64,000 nucleotides of DNA from Artemisia argyi. Its lineage: Eukaryota; Streptophyta; Magnoliopsida; Asterales; Asteraceae. The notes beneath the pieces are model-generated. The model was not told the origin of the DNA. It made no database searches and saw only the letters and a program-made list of their open reading frames with translations. The stretch covers positions 70,582,953-70,646,952 of the forward strand of contig CM060702.1 of the NCBI GenBank assembly GCA_030686995.1. Reading direction: 5' to 3'. Shown here piece after piece: positions 27,601 to 40,100 of the stretch (position 1 is its first letter; each line of letters starts with the position of its first letter). The translations under genes were made by a program, and so were the position numbers.

Positions 27601-30443
27601 CTGTAATACATGTTTTTATCACAATGTGATCTTACTCCACATTTTCAACACCCTTAGGTCTCTATACCAAGTGTTTCTTCATTTTTTGTGTACTCATCTC
27701 ACTTTATAATGGAAAAATTGACATTTTCGTATATACTTGATTCTTCCTTTAATGAGTGTGGACTTAATATCGACTATACAAGTGCAATTACCTACATCAC
27801 TTATCTTTTGCCTGGAAAATGAAAATAATGATTAGAAGACAAGGTATAGGGCCCAAAATAAACAACTTATATTGTATAGTAGCCTTAAGTCCTTAACTAA
27901 TCTGACTCAGTATTGTTTGGATCTGTAAGATCATAAGTGCACTCATCCTTTTGGAATCAGGAGTAAATTCTATATTTATATCCCTTTACATCAGTGGAAA
28001 CTAAAAGATATGTAATGCATTGGAAATCAGCATTGAAGTTTCATGGCGTGAAAAGGAACGCGGATCTTTCTTTGTTAACCTGAGCTGCTTACCCTCTTTG
28101 CTAAATTCTTCATGCCTTCACAAGTCATCTACCCTTTCAGATCTATCGGAAAAATGCAGCAACACACATGTACATTCTCTTTCATATTGCTTGTTATTAT
28201 ATCTTCTATAGTTTTTGTCTTAAAGCCATGTCTATGATCTCATGAATTATAAAGAATTGCCTCTCTCAATAGAAATGTTCGACTTATAAGTCATGATTGT
28301 TTAGAATTGAGGAATGTGAGCTAATATCTTTTTTATTTGTTATAAAGTGGTCCATAATGACCCAAATCAATATCCTAAATACATTGTCATGGTGAGAGTA
28401 AATATACTATTATAATGTTCCTAGAGATAAGCATTTGGTATTGCTATAGAAAACCAGAACTGGAAATTGCTACAATATTGATAGGGATGGAGGACATAAA
28501 GAAATTATTCTATATGTGTTCCTGGAACATGCTAGGTTTAAAATCAATACGTCAAAGGGGTGTTTAGATTTGCGATTTAAAACTCATTGTTTGATCACTT
28601 TAGATGTGTGTTAAACAAGTATACTTATTTATATTGCAATTTACGACTTTCGGATAATCTGTCTCATGTCAGCTGCATCAAAATTTACAAGGGAATACTA
28701 ATTACTTATTTACCCTTTTAAACCTTATTCAAAAGATTTTTTCTTACATCTTTCACAAAGTTTCTAACTTTTCTTCCCAAAAACACTCGTCACTTTAGGT
28801 CATTTCATTCATTAATTTCTTAAAGTTCCAGCATTTCACAGATTACTCGGGTGTTTCTAGCAGCCGAAGCACATGCATATACTATTCTTTTACAAAAGAT
28901 TTTTAATATCGGTCACTTTCAAAACGCCCATCCAACCATCCTTGAAATGTATCTCCTGATAGCACGTGTGGTGATATGTGGTTCATTTTCAGAAGTTTAT
29001 GTTACCATCCTCCCCCCTAATCTAATTGTTGTGTAGCTCAATAATTTTGAACTTTCTTTTATGTAAACATGGCTAGGTCTCAGAAAGACGGCGGTATTAG
29101 ACCTTGGAGAGTCAATTGAGTCTTTTAACTGCTTAAAAATTTTGTTTATAAAACCATTAGTGTCAAAGCACCAGGAGATAATAGTCTGGAAACAATCTTT
29201 GGAATTTAGTGAATAACGTGTGCTTGCACTTTTCAGGTGTGTCGAATTTGGCTAGACCAGATTGAACATTGTCACGTAAATTTGAGATATTGTCACGCAT
29301 CGTGTGGGCATATTGCTACAAAGGATGTTGGGTTTTCGTGCAATTTCTGTGCTTGTCGATGTGACGATGACATTGTTCGTAGTTTCTATATAAAAGTCAC
29401 AATTGCAGACCAAACTGGAAAAGTTGTAGCATGGTGCACAGGTCATATGGCTACCGAGCTGCTGCAAATATCTCCTGATGAATTCTATGACTTGCCTGAG
29501 GTATCCTCTTAATAAATTTTGTTTACCAATTCATAACCATTGCGAACTTCTGAAAACAGAGCACTGTAGTTGTCTGATGTCATCCTTTTTACATTACCCA
29601 ACAAACCAATTAGTTTCGGCAAATGACATATGAGTCCCTGTAGTTTCAATATGTATAAGCTGTGTTGGTGCTCGAGCTTCTACAAGCTCGTGTGCAAATT
29701 TTGCCTAATATATTTGGTACTGTCATCAAGCTGAGGTGATTGATGGATGTATCAAATTTCAGTTAAATGAGAATATGACATTTTACCACAGAAAAGTATA
29801 AAATGCATACATTCAAGATGTGAGAGTTGTACTACGTGATGGATGATTATTAGAGGTCGGGTAACAGGTCAAACTGGCTTCGGGCTGAAATGAGAAATTT
29901 ATTTGGCACACTTTTTTTTTGGGTAACCATTATTTCCGACGTTTTGGCCGACTAATCCACATGGTAGTTCAGGTTTGTTTAAGTTGCAAGTTGCAACCAT
30001 TTTTTTGCCCATTTAAAAAATTTCTTATGAATAGTTAAGGCTTTGATTTTGATGTTAATAGTTAAGGCTCTATATATGATTACAAAACAATATTATTGCA
30101 ATACGAACTTGATATTGAAGGTTAGTAAATATAAACTAGACATTGGGTGACTTTCAGCTCATTTGACCCGTTCTCCTTTTGGATAACTTTTTCTATGACA
30201 GTTCGAGATAAAACCCAACCCAGTTGACCTATATAGTAGTAGAGTGGAAATGTGTTTCTTCTAATTGCCATTGTTTTTTAACTACAGGAAGAACAAATAA
30301 TGTATCCGTCATCTCTTGAGCATGAGAAGTTCATCGTTGCACTGGTTAATAGCAAACGTGATGGTTTTGGAACCACAGAAGGACTATCACTGGAGGATGA
30401 TATATCAAACTGGGAAATCACTCAGGCATTGAAGTCTGACTAA
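20505..30443 (+). CDS. Multi-OB-fold protein, probable CDC24-like (CDC24 OB domains)
   Basis: Thirteen exons join in frame: 20505-20750, 22526-22715, 23230-23302, 24194-24338, 25203-25312, 25487-25627, 26304-26445, 26516-26659, 27157-27314, 27409-27483, 28031-28169, 29237-29500 and 30288-30443, giving about 660 residues. The N terminus is acidic. The rest reads as successive beta-rich OB-fold-like segments, for example LFVADLRDKMTCISIYGVV, then a TFSLRIEDMTGGIWAKLHF core. A Cys-rich cluster (C..C around CHASCGH and CNFCACRC, about residues 533-563) is followed by another OB-like strand set (FYIKVTIADQTGKVVAW). This resembles an RPA-like OB fold with a zinc ribbon. Plant proteins with this layout are annotated with cell division control protein 24 OB domains; fission yeast Cdc24 acts in DNA replication. 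The family name is recalled rather than searched. An RPA1-like OB protein is the main alternative. The gene structure itself is well supported. Confidence 0.6.
20936..21190. repeat. MITE-like AAGCTTAT/ATAAGC-rich block in intron 1 of the OB-fold gene
   Basis: The block starts AGGGGTGTTTGTTTAAGCTT and is full of GCTTAT and ATAAGC in both orientations, including a local palindrome near 21120-21135. It resembles the repeats in FIP1 intron 1. Boundaries are not resolved. Confidence 0.35.
21571..21614 (+). repeat. 44-base poly(A) tract in intron 1 of the OB-fold gene
   Basis: A pure A run is followed by CGAAGAAGAAG. It could be the tail of a retroposed sequence on the plus strand, but no gene-like sequence is recognisable just upstream. 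Confidence 0.8.
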
Positions 30444-30847
30444 AATATGAATTATTTTTTGGTTAACCCATTTCTGTAACTTGTATCTTTTTCATCATGT
30501 AACAACCACATGATTAAATGAAAAATGAACTCAGAATTGTAGAATTTTTCTTTGTATCTTATATTTCTATAGAACACAAGAAAGCAAGAGTCATGCAAAA
30601 TATGTATATACACACAAACTATGAGGTTCCTGTGTTGTTAGCCTCCAAGGCTTTAATTATCATCTTGTAGCTAATTATGTCTACTCTTATAATCATTGTG
30701 CGTATGACAATGATAACCTCCTACAATTATTGGCGTGATCTATCAAGAATGTATTCTTTGTATGAAAATCCAATGGGAGTATTAAATTCAAATATATAAT
30801 ACATCCTCACCTTAATCGCTGCTTTATTTTTTATTAATCGATACTTA

Positions 30848-31394
30848 CAGGTGTAGCCGCCCTTGCGTCTCCATTGTGCCGCATTCCCAATTTCTGTAAG
30901 TTCATCAAAAAAAGATATTAGAATTTAAGAATGCGTCTACGTGAGCAACATGAGTAACTAAGCTTCAAGTTATAACTTTTTCTATAGCACCTGAATAATC
31001 ATTGTTCTTGGTTTTGCAGATAAGGATTTTCCAGTAAGTGACACGGTCAGTGCTTGGTAACAAATCACTTGATTCTCGGAAGAGTTTTTATTCAAGCCTA
31101 TACAACAAAAAAGACATTTGCAACACTTCAAGACAAGCAATCAAGTTTGTTAAAAGCACACTAAACATATATACATTGATAAATCAAACCTTAATATTAT
31201 ACATGAATTGGCCAACATATATAGCAAACTTTTTTACTATTATGAACACAAACCTTTGAGTTAATTCTTGAAGGTGATCTGCTCTTTTCTCAGCATTTTC
31301 AAACTTTTTCGTTAACTGGGCATCCCTGTCATCTCTTAGACCTTTGGTAACTTTTTTTGCTCTTTTTGCTCCATGTTTTGGCCAATTACAAACC
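30848..31394 (-). pseudogene. Two exon-like fragments of an unrecognised gene
   Basis: On the minus strand, about 31394 to 31259 is open after an AG acceptor (CTGCAG) and encodes a Lys/Arg-rich helical stretch (KHGAKRAKKVTKGLRDDRDA, then a TKKFENAEKRA segment). It ends at a possible GT donor. A second stretch, about 30895-30851, is bounded by CTTACAG and GTAAGT. The codon phases can be joined. I found no start codon, other exons or known domain. It could be a decayed gene, a captured fragment or chance; the rest of 30444-31400 shows nothing else. Confidence 0.3.
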
Positions 31395-33477
31395 TGCAGC
31401 CACCATTAACAAACTAAAAACAATGAAAAAAAATCCAGATAACATCCTTAATCAGAACACATTTCTATTGGATCAAAATAAAATCACTTACATGATTGAA
31501 TTAGGGTGGTGGATTATAAAAGGGCGTTCATAAAATCTGTAGTAATTGCAGTATCACACACACACACGCACAAAAAAAAAAAAAAAAAAGTAAGAATTCA
31601 ATTATGTTACATTTTATGCTCACATAGAAATACGTTTATTTAAATCATGTGAGAATAAGTAGCTACTACCAGTTTCTCGTACAAATTTTATTCATTTACA
31701 GTGGAATTGAAAGAGTTGCAATAAGTAGCTACCAATCCCTTTTCTCATGTAAAATCCACATTTCAGAACTCGTAGCCCCTTTGACCCGTTACCCATAATC
31801 TAAATGCATATCCTTTTACAAAGCCATTTGAAATGGTGAAAGCCCATTGACTTGTAACGATAACCGGAATGTTTAACTCATTGACGTAAATGAAAACTCT
31901 TTCCCAGCCACAGTGGACCTGTATTTGATACCTACCCGTTCCAGACTTTCAAATGGGTCAAAGATCTTTCAAAAAGCTCATAAACATACAAAATAGAGGA
32001 CCTATGGATCAAACATCCCTAAAGTCTTGTTAGATTAAACTGGAATATTCCTTCAGCAAAATAGTATGCATATTTGACAGTATTACTTATTAGGAGCCCA
32101 TAACTTTCTATCTCAATAATTCTTCCCACACTATGATGGGTTTCACCATCCTAAGCGTACCTCGGCTCTGCAACATTTGGTTGTCGTACGGGTAAGATTG
32201 ACCACGAGTTACAAAAACACATTTTTGTCAATTTTTAATGATTTTTTTTAAGTTGCTGATTTTTTTAACCATGATTACAAAAACTGAAAAAACAACATGG
32301 TCAAAGTGAGATCATAATCTTTAAATGAATGATTTAAGAGGTTGCATACATCAAAGGTAAATGGGCCAAAACTGCCACCAAGTAAAAACCCGTTTGTGAC
32401 TTTTGAGAGAAAATACAACTCAATGGAACCTCCTAAATAAAAGTTATAAGGCTATATCATAATGTAGCAGTAAGATTGTGTTCAAACCTTGAAATTAGCT
32501 CGCCAGCTATCTCATTTACTTGAAATTAGCTCACCATTTATCTCCTTTACTTGAAATTAGCTCACCATCAATCGGGTCAACGTCATGCGCAAGATGACAA
32601 CTAATTGAATAGTCCAAATGAAAGCTACTAGTAAATTTGCATCATACCCACCTTGCAGATTTGTTATGATATGTGGTTTGTTAGCCTTCTAATGAATTTA
32701 GATCAAATATTTATTGTTAATGTTTAAGACTTGTAGTTAATATGTAATACGTGTGTTTATATTTAGTTTTGGGTCAGTTTATAGTCTGCAAATGGGTCCA
32801 AATGTATTAACCCAAACAGGCCCATATGATGACAGTTAGTAGTTATTTAGTATGCAACGTTTCTTGTAGGGTTGCAACGTTTAGATGAAGCGACATGTCT
32901 TTTTGGAGGCAACGATTCATGTAGTATATATAGGTTAGGATTCATTTGTAAACATCAACCTTTTCAGTTAATAAATATCATTATTAAAAGGTTCAACCCT
33001 TTTCTGTGTTTTTCTTTTTACTGCTCCTTTCTTGGATGATTGTATATGGTGTTGTTTGGATCATTCGATCCTGGAAACAAAACTTCAAGACCTGTTATCA
33101 TGGTTCTGGTACTTAAGCTTTAATTTATGCTTGTTCATGAAAGTTTGTTTCTTTTTTATTAAAAAAAATCTAAATAAAATCTATGAACAAATTTATACGA
33201 ACATAAAGTTCTTATACAGTTAAAAAAAGGGTGAAAACACAAAAAGGTTTGTGGCTCGGCTCGACCTTACCATGACCAAACCTGTATTCAAATGTCCAAA
33301 TAAATATCTTTTCACAAAGGTATAAAAGTGGTAAAAGCCCATTCACCTACTACGTATTATTTACCCTATCAGCGCCGCTTTACTAATACATCTTAAGAGT
33401 CAGTTATTTTTTCTTTTTTCATCATTTTGGTTTGTAATTTGTAATAGTTTGTGTTGATTAATCTCTGACAGAATTCG
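31395..33477. other. Intergenic, no gene seen
   Basis: It contains a (CA)n tract followed by poly(A) at about 31556-31588. A direct repeat of about 33 bp with unit core TTGAAATTAGCTC occurs three times at about 32499-32574. The stretch at about 32740-33010 resembles an LTR 3' half or an old promoter-leader (TATATATAGG, then AATAAATATC), but no matching second LTR is visible. Confidence 0.45.
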
Positions 33478-34671
33478 ATGAAGAAATTTCCAATTCAACC
33501 TCCCATTACACGGGAAGAAATTCTTTCGCTAAACAATGGATCAATGACTTTTGAGCAAGCCCGAGCTTTGTTGGATGGTAATTAGTAATTGATTCTGAAT
33601 CTATCTCAAACTCTTTGATGAATTTTCCAAACATAGATTTGTACTAAATAGAGTTCGGCGTATTTGGTATCACTCCCATGCATTTACGGTGTATTTGGTA
33701 TCACTCCCATGCATAAATATTTGGTTGTGTTTTTCTTTTTAAGATGTGGAAATGAAACCCATTATCTTACCCTCGACAATATGTTTAGAGATTTGATTCA
33801 TGGTGCTCATCTCTAGTTTCCATTTTTTCTTTTAGTTCTTCTCTACATGTCATCTTGGTTTTTATTTAGTATAACATGAACTAATTTGTGTGGCTTTTTT
33901 AGCTTTTCGTTTCTTTTATTCATATTACATTTGACCAACACAAGAGTTAAACTTATACCTATATTGAAAATGGGTTTTAATAATTATACCCGAGCTGAGC
34001 CCATGTCGAATCTAAAATGCTTGTTTTCATGCTACCATACCCTTTCAGATTCCACATATCTATTGAATTTGTACATATATAGAAGATGAGTAATTAAATA
34101 TTAACTTTGCTTCAGTTTTGAGTTTATGTTATATGTTATACATCAACGTTATTCACATATCCCTATAGTGTAAAACTGATATCTTTTATTATCAGCACCA
34201 CAAATCTTTTTATTTGCATTGTTTTCTTATTGATATTATACTATCTTGTGCAAATTTTATCAAGTTTTGATATGTTTATACGCAGTTAGCTTGCCGGCTT
34301 TAAAAACAAAGCTGGTTACATTTAACATCTTTGTGTGGAATGAGGTTAATAGACCAATAAGGGTTCATGGGGGTGATTATTCAATAACCATTGATATCAA
34401 GGGAATACCCAAGTGTTATGTTGTGCACGGTACTACTCTGTTTAAAGATGTTATCAGTATGATTGAGGGGGATCTTAGGCTGTCTCCTGGATGTTACAAA
34501 CTAACCTACCACCGTGAGCGTCCAACATTTGGGGATGTTCAGGTCCAGACAGATCGTGATTGGCAATTCTGCATTGAGAATTTCAAGGACGGGGGTCACT
34601 TTGTGCATTTGGAATTAGAGATCTTTCCATCCGGCAAGACTGCTGATAAGGATGCTCTGATGAGGAAATGA
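33478..34671 (+). CDS. Small two-exon protein of unknown function
   Basis: Exon 1 (33478-33577) and exon 2 (34286-34671) join through a phase-1 GT-AG intron into a 161-residue frame. It starts MKKFPIQPPITREEILSL and ends LMRK. The middle (residues about 45-150) is regular and beta-rich, with conserved-looking blocks (VTFNIFVWNEVNRPIRVHGG, then VQVQTDRDWQFCIENF and VHLELEIF). The layout of a strand-rich head and a final acidic strand set is faintly like small PB1 or ubiquitin-like domains, but I do not recognise the family. There is no signal peptide or membrane segment. The upstream context is intergenic and the downstream context is a fragment zone, so it might itself be a captured piece. 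An in-frame start and a clean splice argue for a real or recently real gene. Confidence 0.45.
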
Positions 34672-36479
34672 TGCTGATGCAAGATTGAATATGTCGTTTT
34701 TAACGCCTGGATTTTATGCATGGTTGTTGGCTGTGAATGCTTTTTTTTAATTTGCATGTTCATTATTTTTGGTTGTGAACTTTGTTAGTAGGACAAAGGC
34801 ACTATTTGTTTATGTTTGCAGTATTGGATGTGGTTCTTGTTTTGCATGGTTCCTGTTTATTAACCTTTTTATTAGTTTCCATGTTCCTTATTTTTAGCTA
34901 GTGTGCTTGGTGTCCTTATGTTATAACAGTGTCATGGGACCTATGACGGTTTCCATAGAGCCACTATAGCACCATGTTTGCTGCTCCATAGTTGTATTTT
35001 TGTCATTTTTCATTACTATGTGTTTAGTCTTTAGAGATATTCTTTTTGGAATTATTCATGAATTACATATACATTTCCCACATGAAACGTCGTTGTTTCA
35101 TGTTGGGCTTCAAAGTGTATATTTGTTCGTGGTTGTCGTTTGAAGCCTATACACGTGTTCTCAAATGAATTAAACACCGGGTATCAAAATCACCAAACCA
35201 AAAAGAGATCAGGTCGTCTTCATCATTATCAATATAAATCAGCAGATTTAAATCTCTTTTTGTATTCCGTAGATCGAACAGCAACAGTGTCAGTTTCACT
35301 CACCGAAGATTAGAAATTAAAGGTATGTTAATTTGTTTCAAGTGTATGAAATTTTCAAAAAAATTTTGGGTTTTGCTGATATTTATTTTGTGCTTACTTA
35401 TGTGTGTTTCTTTGTTAATTAGGTTGCTGTATGTATGACATGGCTGTTCACCGCCAGCGTTTAAAGCTTTTGTAAGTCCTTCTCTTGAAGGAAATGTAGT
35501 CTGTACATTAAAGCTTTAAGCATTCATGAGGCCTCTTATCATTGTGGTTTATGATATTCTACACTGGAATATCATCAAAGTGACAATGGTGCTAGAGGAA
35601 ATGTAGTGTTTGCTGTATTGGAAATGTCATATAGAGGGATGAATGTTGTTTTGTAGTATGTGAGCTGTGACATTGTATTTTTGCTAAAAGGATCTTAAGC
35701 ATGTTTTTGATCCTTGTGTCCCTTGTAAATCTTAAGTTTGGGTGGTAATAACTAATATATATATTCACATTTCCAGTATTAAAAAACAATAATAATAAAA
35801 AAAATAAAATAAAATAAAAGTCCTTCTCTTGAACCATTGTTCTCTCTATATTTGCTTGTGTTCTCAGAGGCTTCGGTCAGTGGGTTGTTTCATCAGGTTG
35901 CTTCAATGGGTTGGTTCAGTGTGTTGGTTCAATGGGTTTGTTTAGTGGGTGGGTTCAGTGTGTTGGTTCAGTTGGTGGGTTCGGCGGGTTGGTACCGGAA
36001 GTTTCATAAGCAGGTTGGGGTTGGGTAACTGGTTAACACATGTCGCTTTTAATCGGGTCAGGTCATTTGCTCTAAAAAAACTTTTATAATCAAGTGCCAA
36101 GTCAATAATTGTGATAGGGACCATATACAGAGCAAAATAGCCTTTTTTAAAAAGTTTGAAAGACAAAAATTCAGGTTTAGAATGGCGTTGTTTCATAGAC
36201 TTGCTTTAAGTTGGCTGGCATGGAGAAATGATTATTTGCAGTAAACCATTTAAATTTATACCTTGGGGGTGTTTGTCTAAGGCTTTAAGCTTATTTTGTG
36301 GGCATAAGCTTAGTATCCACGTAAAGCTCTCATAAGCTGTTGCGACAGGTCTGTGTAAAAGAAACAGTGGCATACTATTTCTTTTTTACATTTGGTTATA
36401 TGATTGAAAATTTAGTTTTGAACATTTGGATCGGTTGGTTTCTATAATCTTAGTGATGGTTTTGTCTTCTTTGGTGCAG
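34672..36479. other. Intergenic, weak exon-like signals only
   Basis: A spliced-leader-like stretch ends at a GGTATG donor near 35321 and an acceptor lies near 35423. It is followed by a very short frame starting at 35431. The reading frame cannot be continued into the next exon-like block without a stop. A GGGTTGGTTCAGTG-type minisatellite lies at about 35876-36010. A GCTTAT-rich MITE-like stretch is at about 36262-36345. Confidence 0.35.
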
Positions 36480-37113
36480 GCGACATTCATCTCTTTCCCT
36501 GTACCAGTGAAAACACAATTCGGTGAAAAGCTTGAGTTGCCAGTAATCAAGATCAGGACCGGTAACAGTGTGACAGGTCTGTAATGTTGCCAGTACTACT
36601 AAATTAGTAAACCGGCACTTTTTGGTGAGGGTGTGGTACATGATCTGGTTGCATCGGTTGTAACAGATTGGAGACGAGACCCGTTTAGCTACGGCGCTTA
36701 TTTGTATGTTGCTGTTGAGGTATGCGTGATACATTGGGTCAACCCGTGACATTTTAATATATACAATGATTGTTTCTATACGCATATTTACAGATTCTTG
36801 ATTGCGCTTCACTGTCGTCTGATTCACAATCCAAATGATCTTTGCAAATCAAGTATCCTTAAGCTTTTGTGTTTGTTTTCAGAGTGGAAGAACAAGTGTA
36901 GGGGATACAATATACAAGTACATGACTTTCACAGGCAGAATCTCCCCTGAATACGTACCTGATTGTCTCAACATAAGCTCGGAACATGAGGAACTAGAGT
37001 TAGCATATCATGTTGAGGCCTCAATGTATCTCACTTGGCCTCAAAGAGAGAACACTGTGTATGGTGCAGCAACATGTGTGTTCTTCTTGGCCTGCTATGG
37101 ATTTATGAATGAG
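36480..37113 (+). pseudogene. Orphan exon cluster including an LSD1-like (LDL) demethylase exon
   Basis: Three exon-like blocks are seen. The first (36480-36577) follows GTGCAG and is open (ISFPVPVKTQFGEKLELPV). The second, about 36606-36719, ends at a GT donor and reads LFGEGVVHDL, then VASVVTDWRRDPFSYGAY and VAVE. This is the hallmark segment of plant lysine-specific histone demethylase 1 homologues (LDL), where the amine-oxidase fold approaches its FAD site. The third (36881-37113) follows TTTTCAG, is open and ends at GAG-GT; it contains TWPQRENTVYGAATCVFF and matches no family I know. The blocks are in different frames and lack the rest of an LDL protein, so this looks like a decayed or captured mosaic. 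Confidence 0.45.
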
Positions 37114-40100
37114 GTACATTTGGATCAGACTATTACATAAGTGTTTTTGGACCAGACCAGGTTACTGAAGTAAGAGGATTTTTTTGGATCAGGTAACTGC
37201 AGAAATAAAGTGTATTCGAATTAGGCTACTGCAGCATAAGGTTTTGTTTGGTTTAGGCTGCGGCAGAAATAGCATGAGCTTGGTTGAGGTTACGATATGA
37301 ATGAGGAGTGTTTGGTTCAGGCTATAATAAGAAAAATATGTGTTTGGAGCGGACTGAAAATGCGTTTCACACGTGTGTGTGTGTGTATATATGAGGTAAA
37401 AACCGATTTCTTTTATTTTATTAGTAATTTCTGCTAAGCAATAACTAAATTTCAAATTTTCGCTCATGCAATATGATAAGCAGGTTATAAGCCGAAAAAA
37501 AAGACAGAAACTGATACTTTGCGAATATAACCATATCAAGATACATCAGCAATACATCAGCATACAATTTTACTGTAGCAGAAATTTCAAGGGTTTGTTG
37601 GTTCATATAGATCGCTCTTGCAGACATCAGTAAAGGAGAAGAAGAAAGTGAGGATGAAGACGAGGTATGGATATTATTAATAAATCATCTCTTTGTTTTT
37701 TGTTTGTAAATGAATGCTCTATGATGGTTTGCCCATGTGTAATTGTTGATTGTTGTCTGTGAATGCTTTTATTGGCTTCAATTACTGTTATTTTATTACT
37801 AGTAGTTGAATCTTCTTGATAAAAATATGAGCTGCCAATCAAAATATCAAGCTTTGAACAATAATAACAGAAAACCAAACCATGAGTTTCTAAATGTTAT
37901 GCCCCCAATATCTGGTAATCAAGTAATGAATGATGAATTCGAAAGTGGGATACATTCGAGGTGTGAACGACAACATGCAACGACCAGTTTGTTATTTAAT
38001 GGTTCATCGATGTTTTGTTGCAATGTTGGGGTACCTGCCACCGGTTTTTGCGTTGATTCGCAACAATATTCTTTGGAGAAAAAGAAATTAGAAAAAAAAA
38101 AAAAAAAAAAAGCATAGCGGCTGAAAGTTGCAGCCTTAATCGCAGTATGTAGGTTTTTGTTTTTTTTGTTTTTTTTTTAATGGCATTTTATTATAACGAT
38201 CTAGTAAGAAACTAGAAGCGAAATAATATAACAAGAAAGATAACAATGAATTTGTACAAGCATGATTAGGATTACAAATCCACTCCAACCAAGTAGGATT
38301 TGCTTTTTTATGCCTATGGAGGATCCAAGAATGGGAGAACATTTTGATCTACCTAGAGTGTCCTTCCGCGGGGGTTTAGCATCTAAGCAAACTCTATTCC
38401 TAAATCTCCATAAGATCCAAAATGTTGTTTGTATAACAACATCGAAACAACCTTTCTAATCGCAGTATGTAGTGACATTGTTCCACAAGGTAACTGATTT
38501 TTCATGCATTTAATTTTTTCTTATATAATTGGTTTACTTAGTTAAATGTTTTTTATTTATATATTTTTCCGGAGTGCAGGCGTGATGGAAGGTGTTCAAG
38601 GTGATCATGGGAAACATTGTTCCTATATACCTTGGTCAGCAAATGTCAACGAAACCGATAGCATGAGGATGCTTGACGTTCAGGTTCAAGGTGAATACGA
38701 TTTGTCATCTGCTTTACCTTTTCCATTTTTGAAAATAATTGAATCTAGGTGTCTCTTCTTCTTGCAATTTAAGATGATGGCAGATTCAACAGGTTGTATT
38801 GACACACCCGGGTGTTGACCATGTATTACAAAATTGGCCTTTAACAAGTAACATTGCCGTTCATGTTAAAATTAAGGGTTTTTTGTTTTTGTTTTTTTGT
38901 TTTTTGTTTTTTTGTTTTTTTTTTCTTTTTCTTTGCGCATGCCTTTAGGTGTGCCTGGGTGTACACATGTTGCCATGTTATTGGTTTCTTTGGGTGGCGT
39001 GCGTGTGTATGACACGTTGGAATGTGCTGGAATGCACTGTAGTCCGTTTTCGTAAAATGAAGAAATTTAGTCCGTTTTCGTAAAATGAAGAAATTTAGTA
39101 CGTATTTGGTAAAGTGGGTATATTATAAGTCTTGTTTGGTAATTGATTTCATGTGAAAAAATATATTCATAAATGTATTCACTAAACCAGGCCTATCGAA
39201 TAGTAATGCATGTTGATGAAAGTGACCAATGTGGTGAGCAATATAATGTGATTTTTGTCATGAGCAATGGCAATTTGGTGGTTAGCAATGAGAGTCGTGT
39301 GGTGAGCAATGTCAATTTTATTTATCTTTTTATACTACCGTTACTTTTTATAGAGTAGTAATGAATACGTTTATGTTTAGCAATTGTAATTCTACATATC
39401 ACCAGGCCTGACCAGGAGATAAAAACAGAAATAACAAGGTTATGCAAATCAGTATAATCCCTTTGTCCTAGATTTATGGCTAAAGCATGAATCATTTGCC
39501 GCTAGTCTCGTTTAAATGTTTATAACTGAGAGTTGTGGCCAGCAATGGGAGTTTGGTATTGAGAAATGGGAATTCGGTTGTGAGCAACGGGAGTTTTGTG
39601 GTGAGCAATGAAGGTGTCGGTTGCATTACTAAGTCCGATATTATTAACCATTCATGAATTTATTATAATGACTCTTGGTTAAATGAATCATGAATTCATG
39701 TGTATAATGTTGCAGAATCTAAGTATAGCACGTGAATTGCATCTCTGCTTTAGAAACACGGGATATAGAGTTGTATTCAGGTGGAGTGGAGAGGCCTTGT
39801 TCATGGTTTTATATTGTGTTTGGAGAGGATGCGTATGTTTATCTTTCAATTAACTCCACATTTAGTGACAACCAAATTTGTATTATATTTTGTAGAACTC
39901 ATATGGTACCAAAGGCCATTGTCCCAGCCGTATGTGAGTGGCCCATCAACCATCATTGGAGACCATGAGATAGTATTTGTGAGATGGGTGATATAAGTCG
40001 TAAAAGTTAGCCGTTCCTGGTTTTAAGTGCGTACAATCAAACCTAACATATTCAACTCTTGACTAGTTCTATTTTGTGTTGTAAAATATAGGAAGTGACT

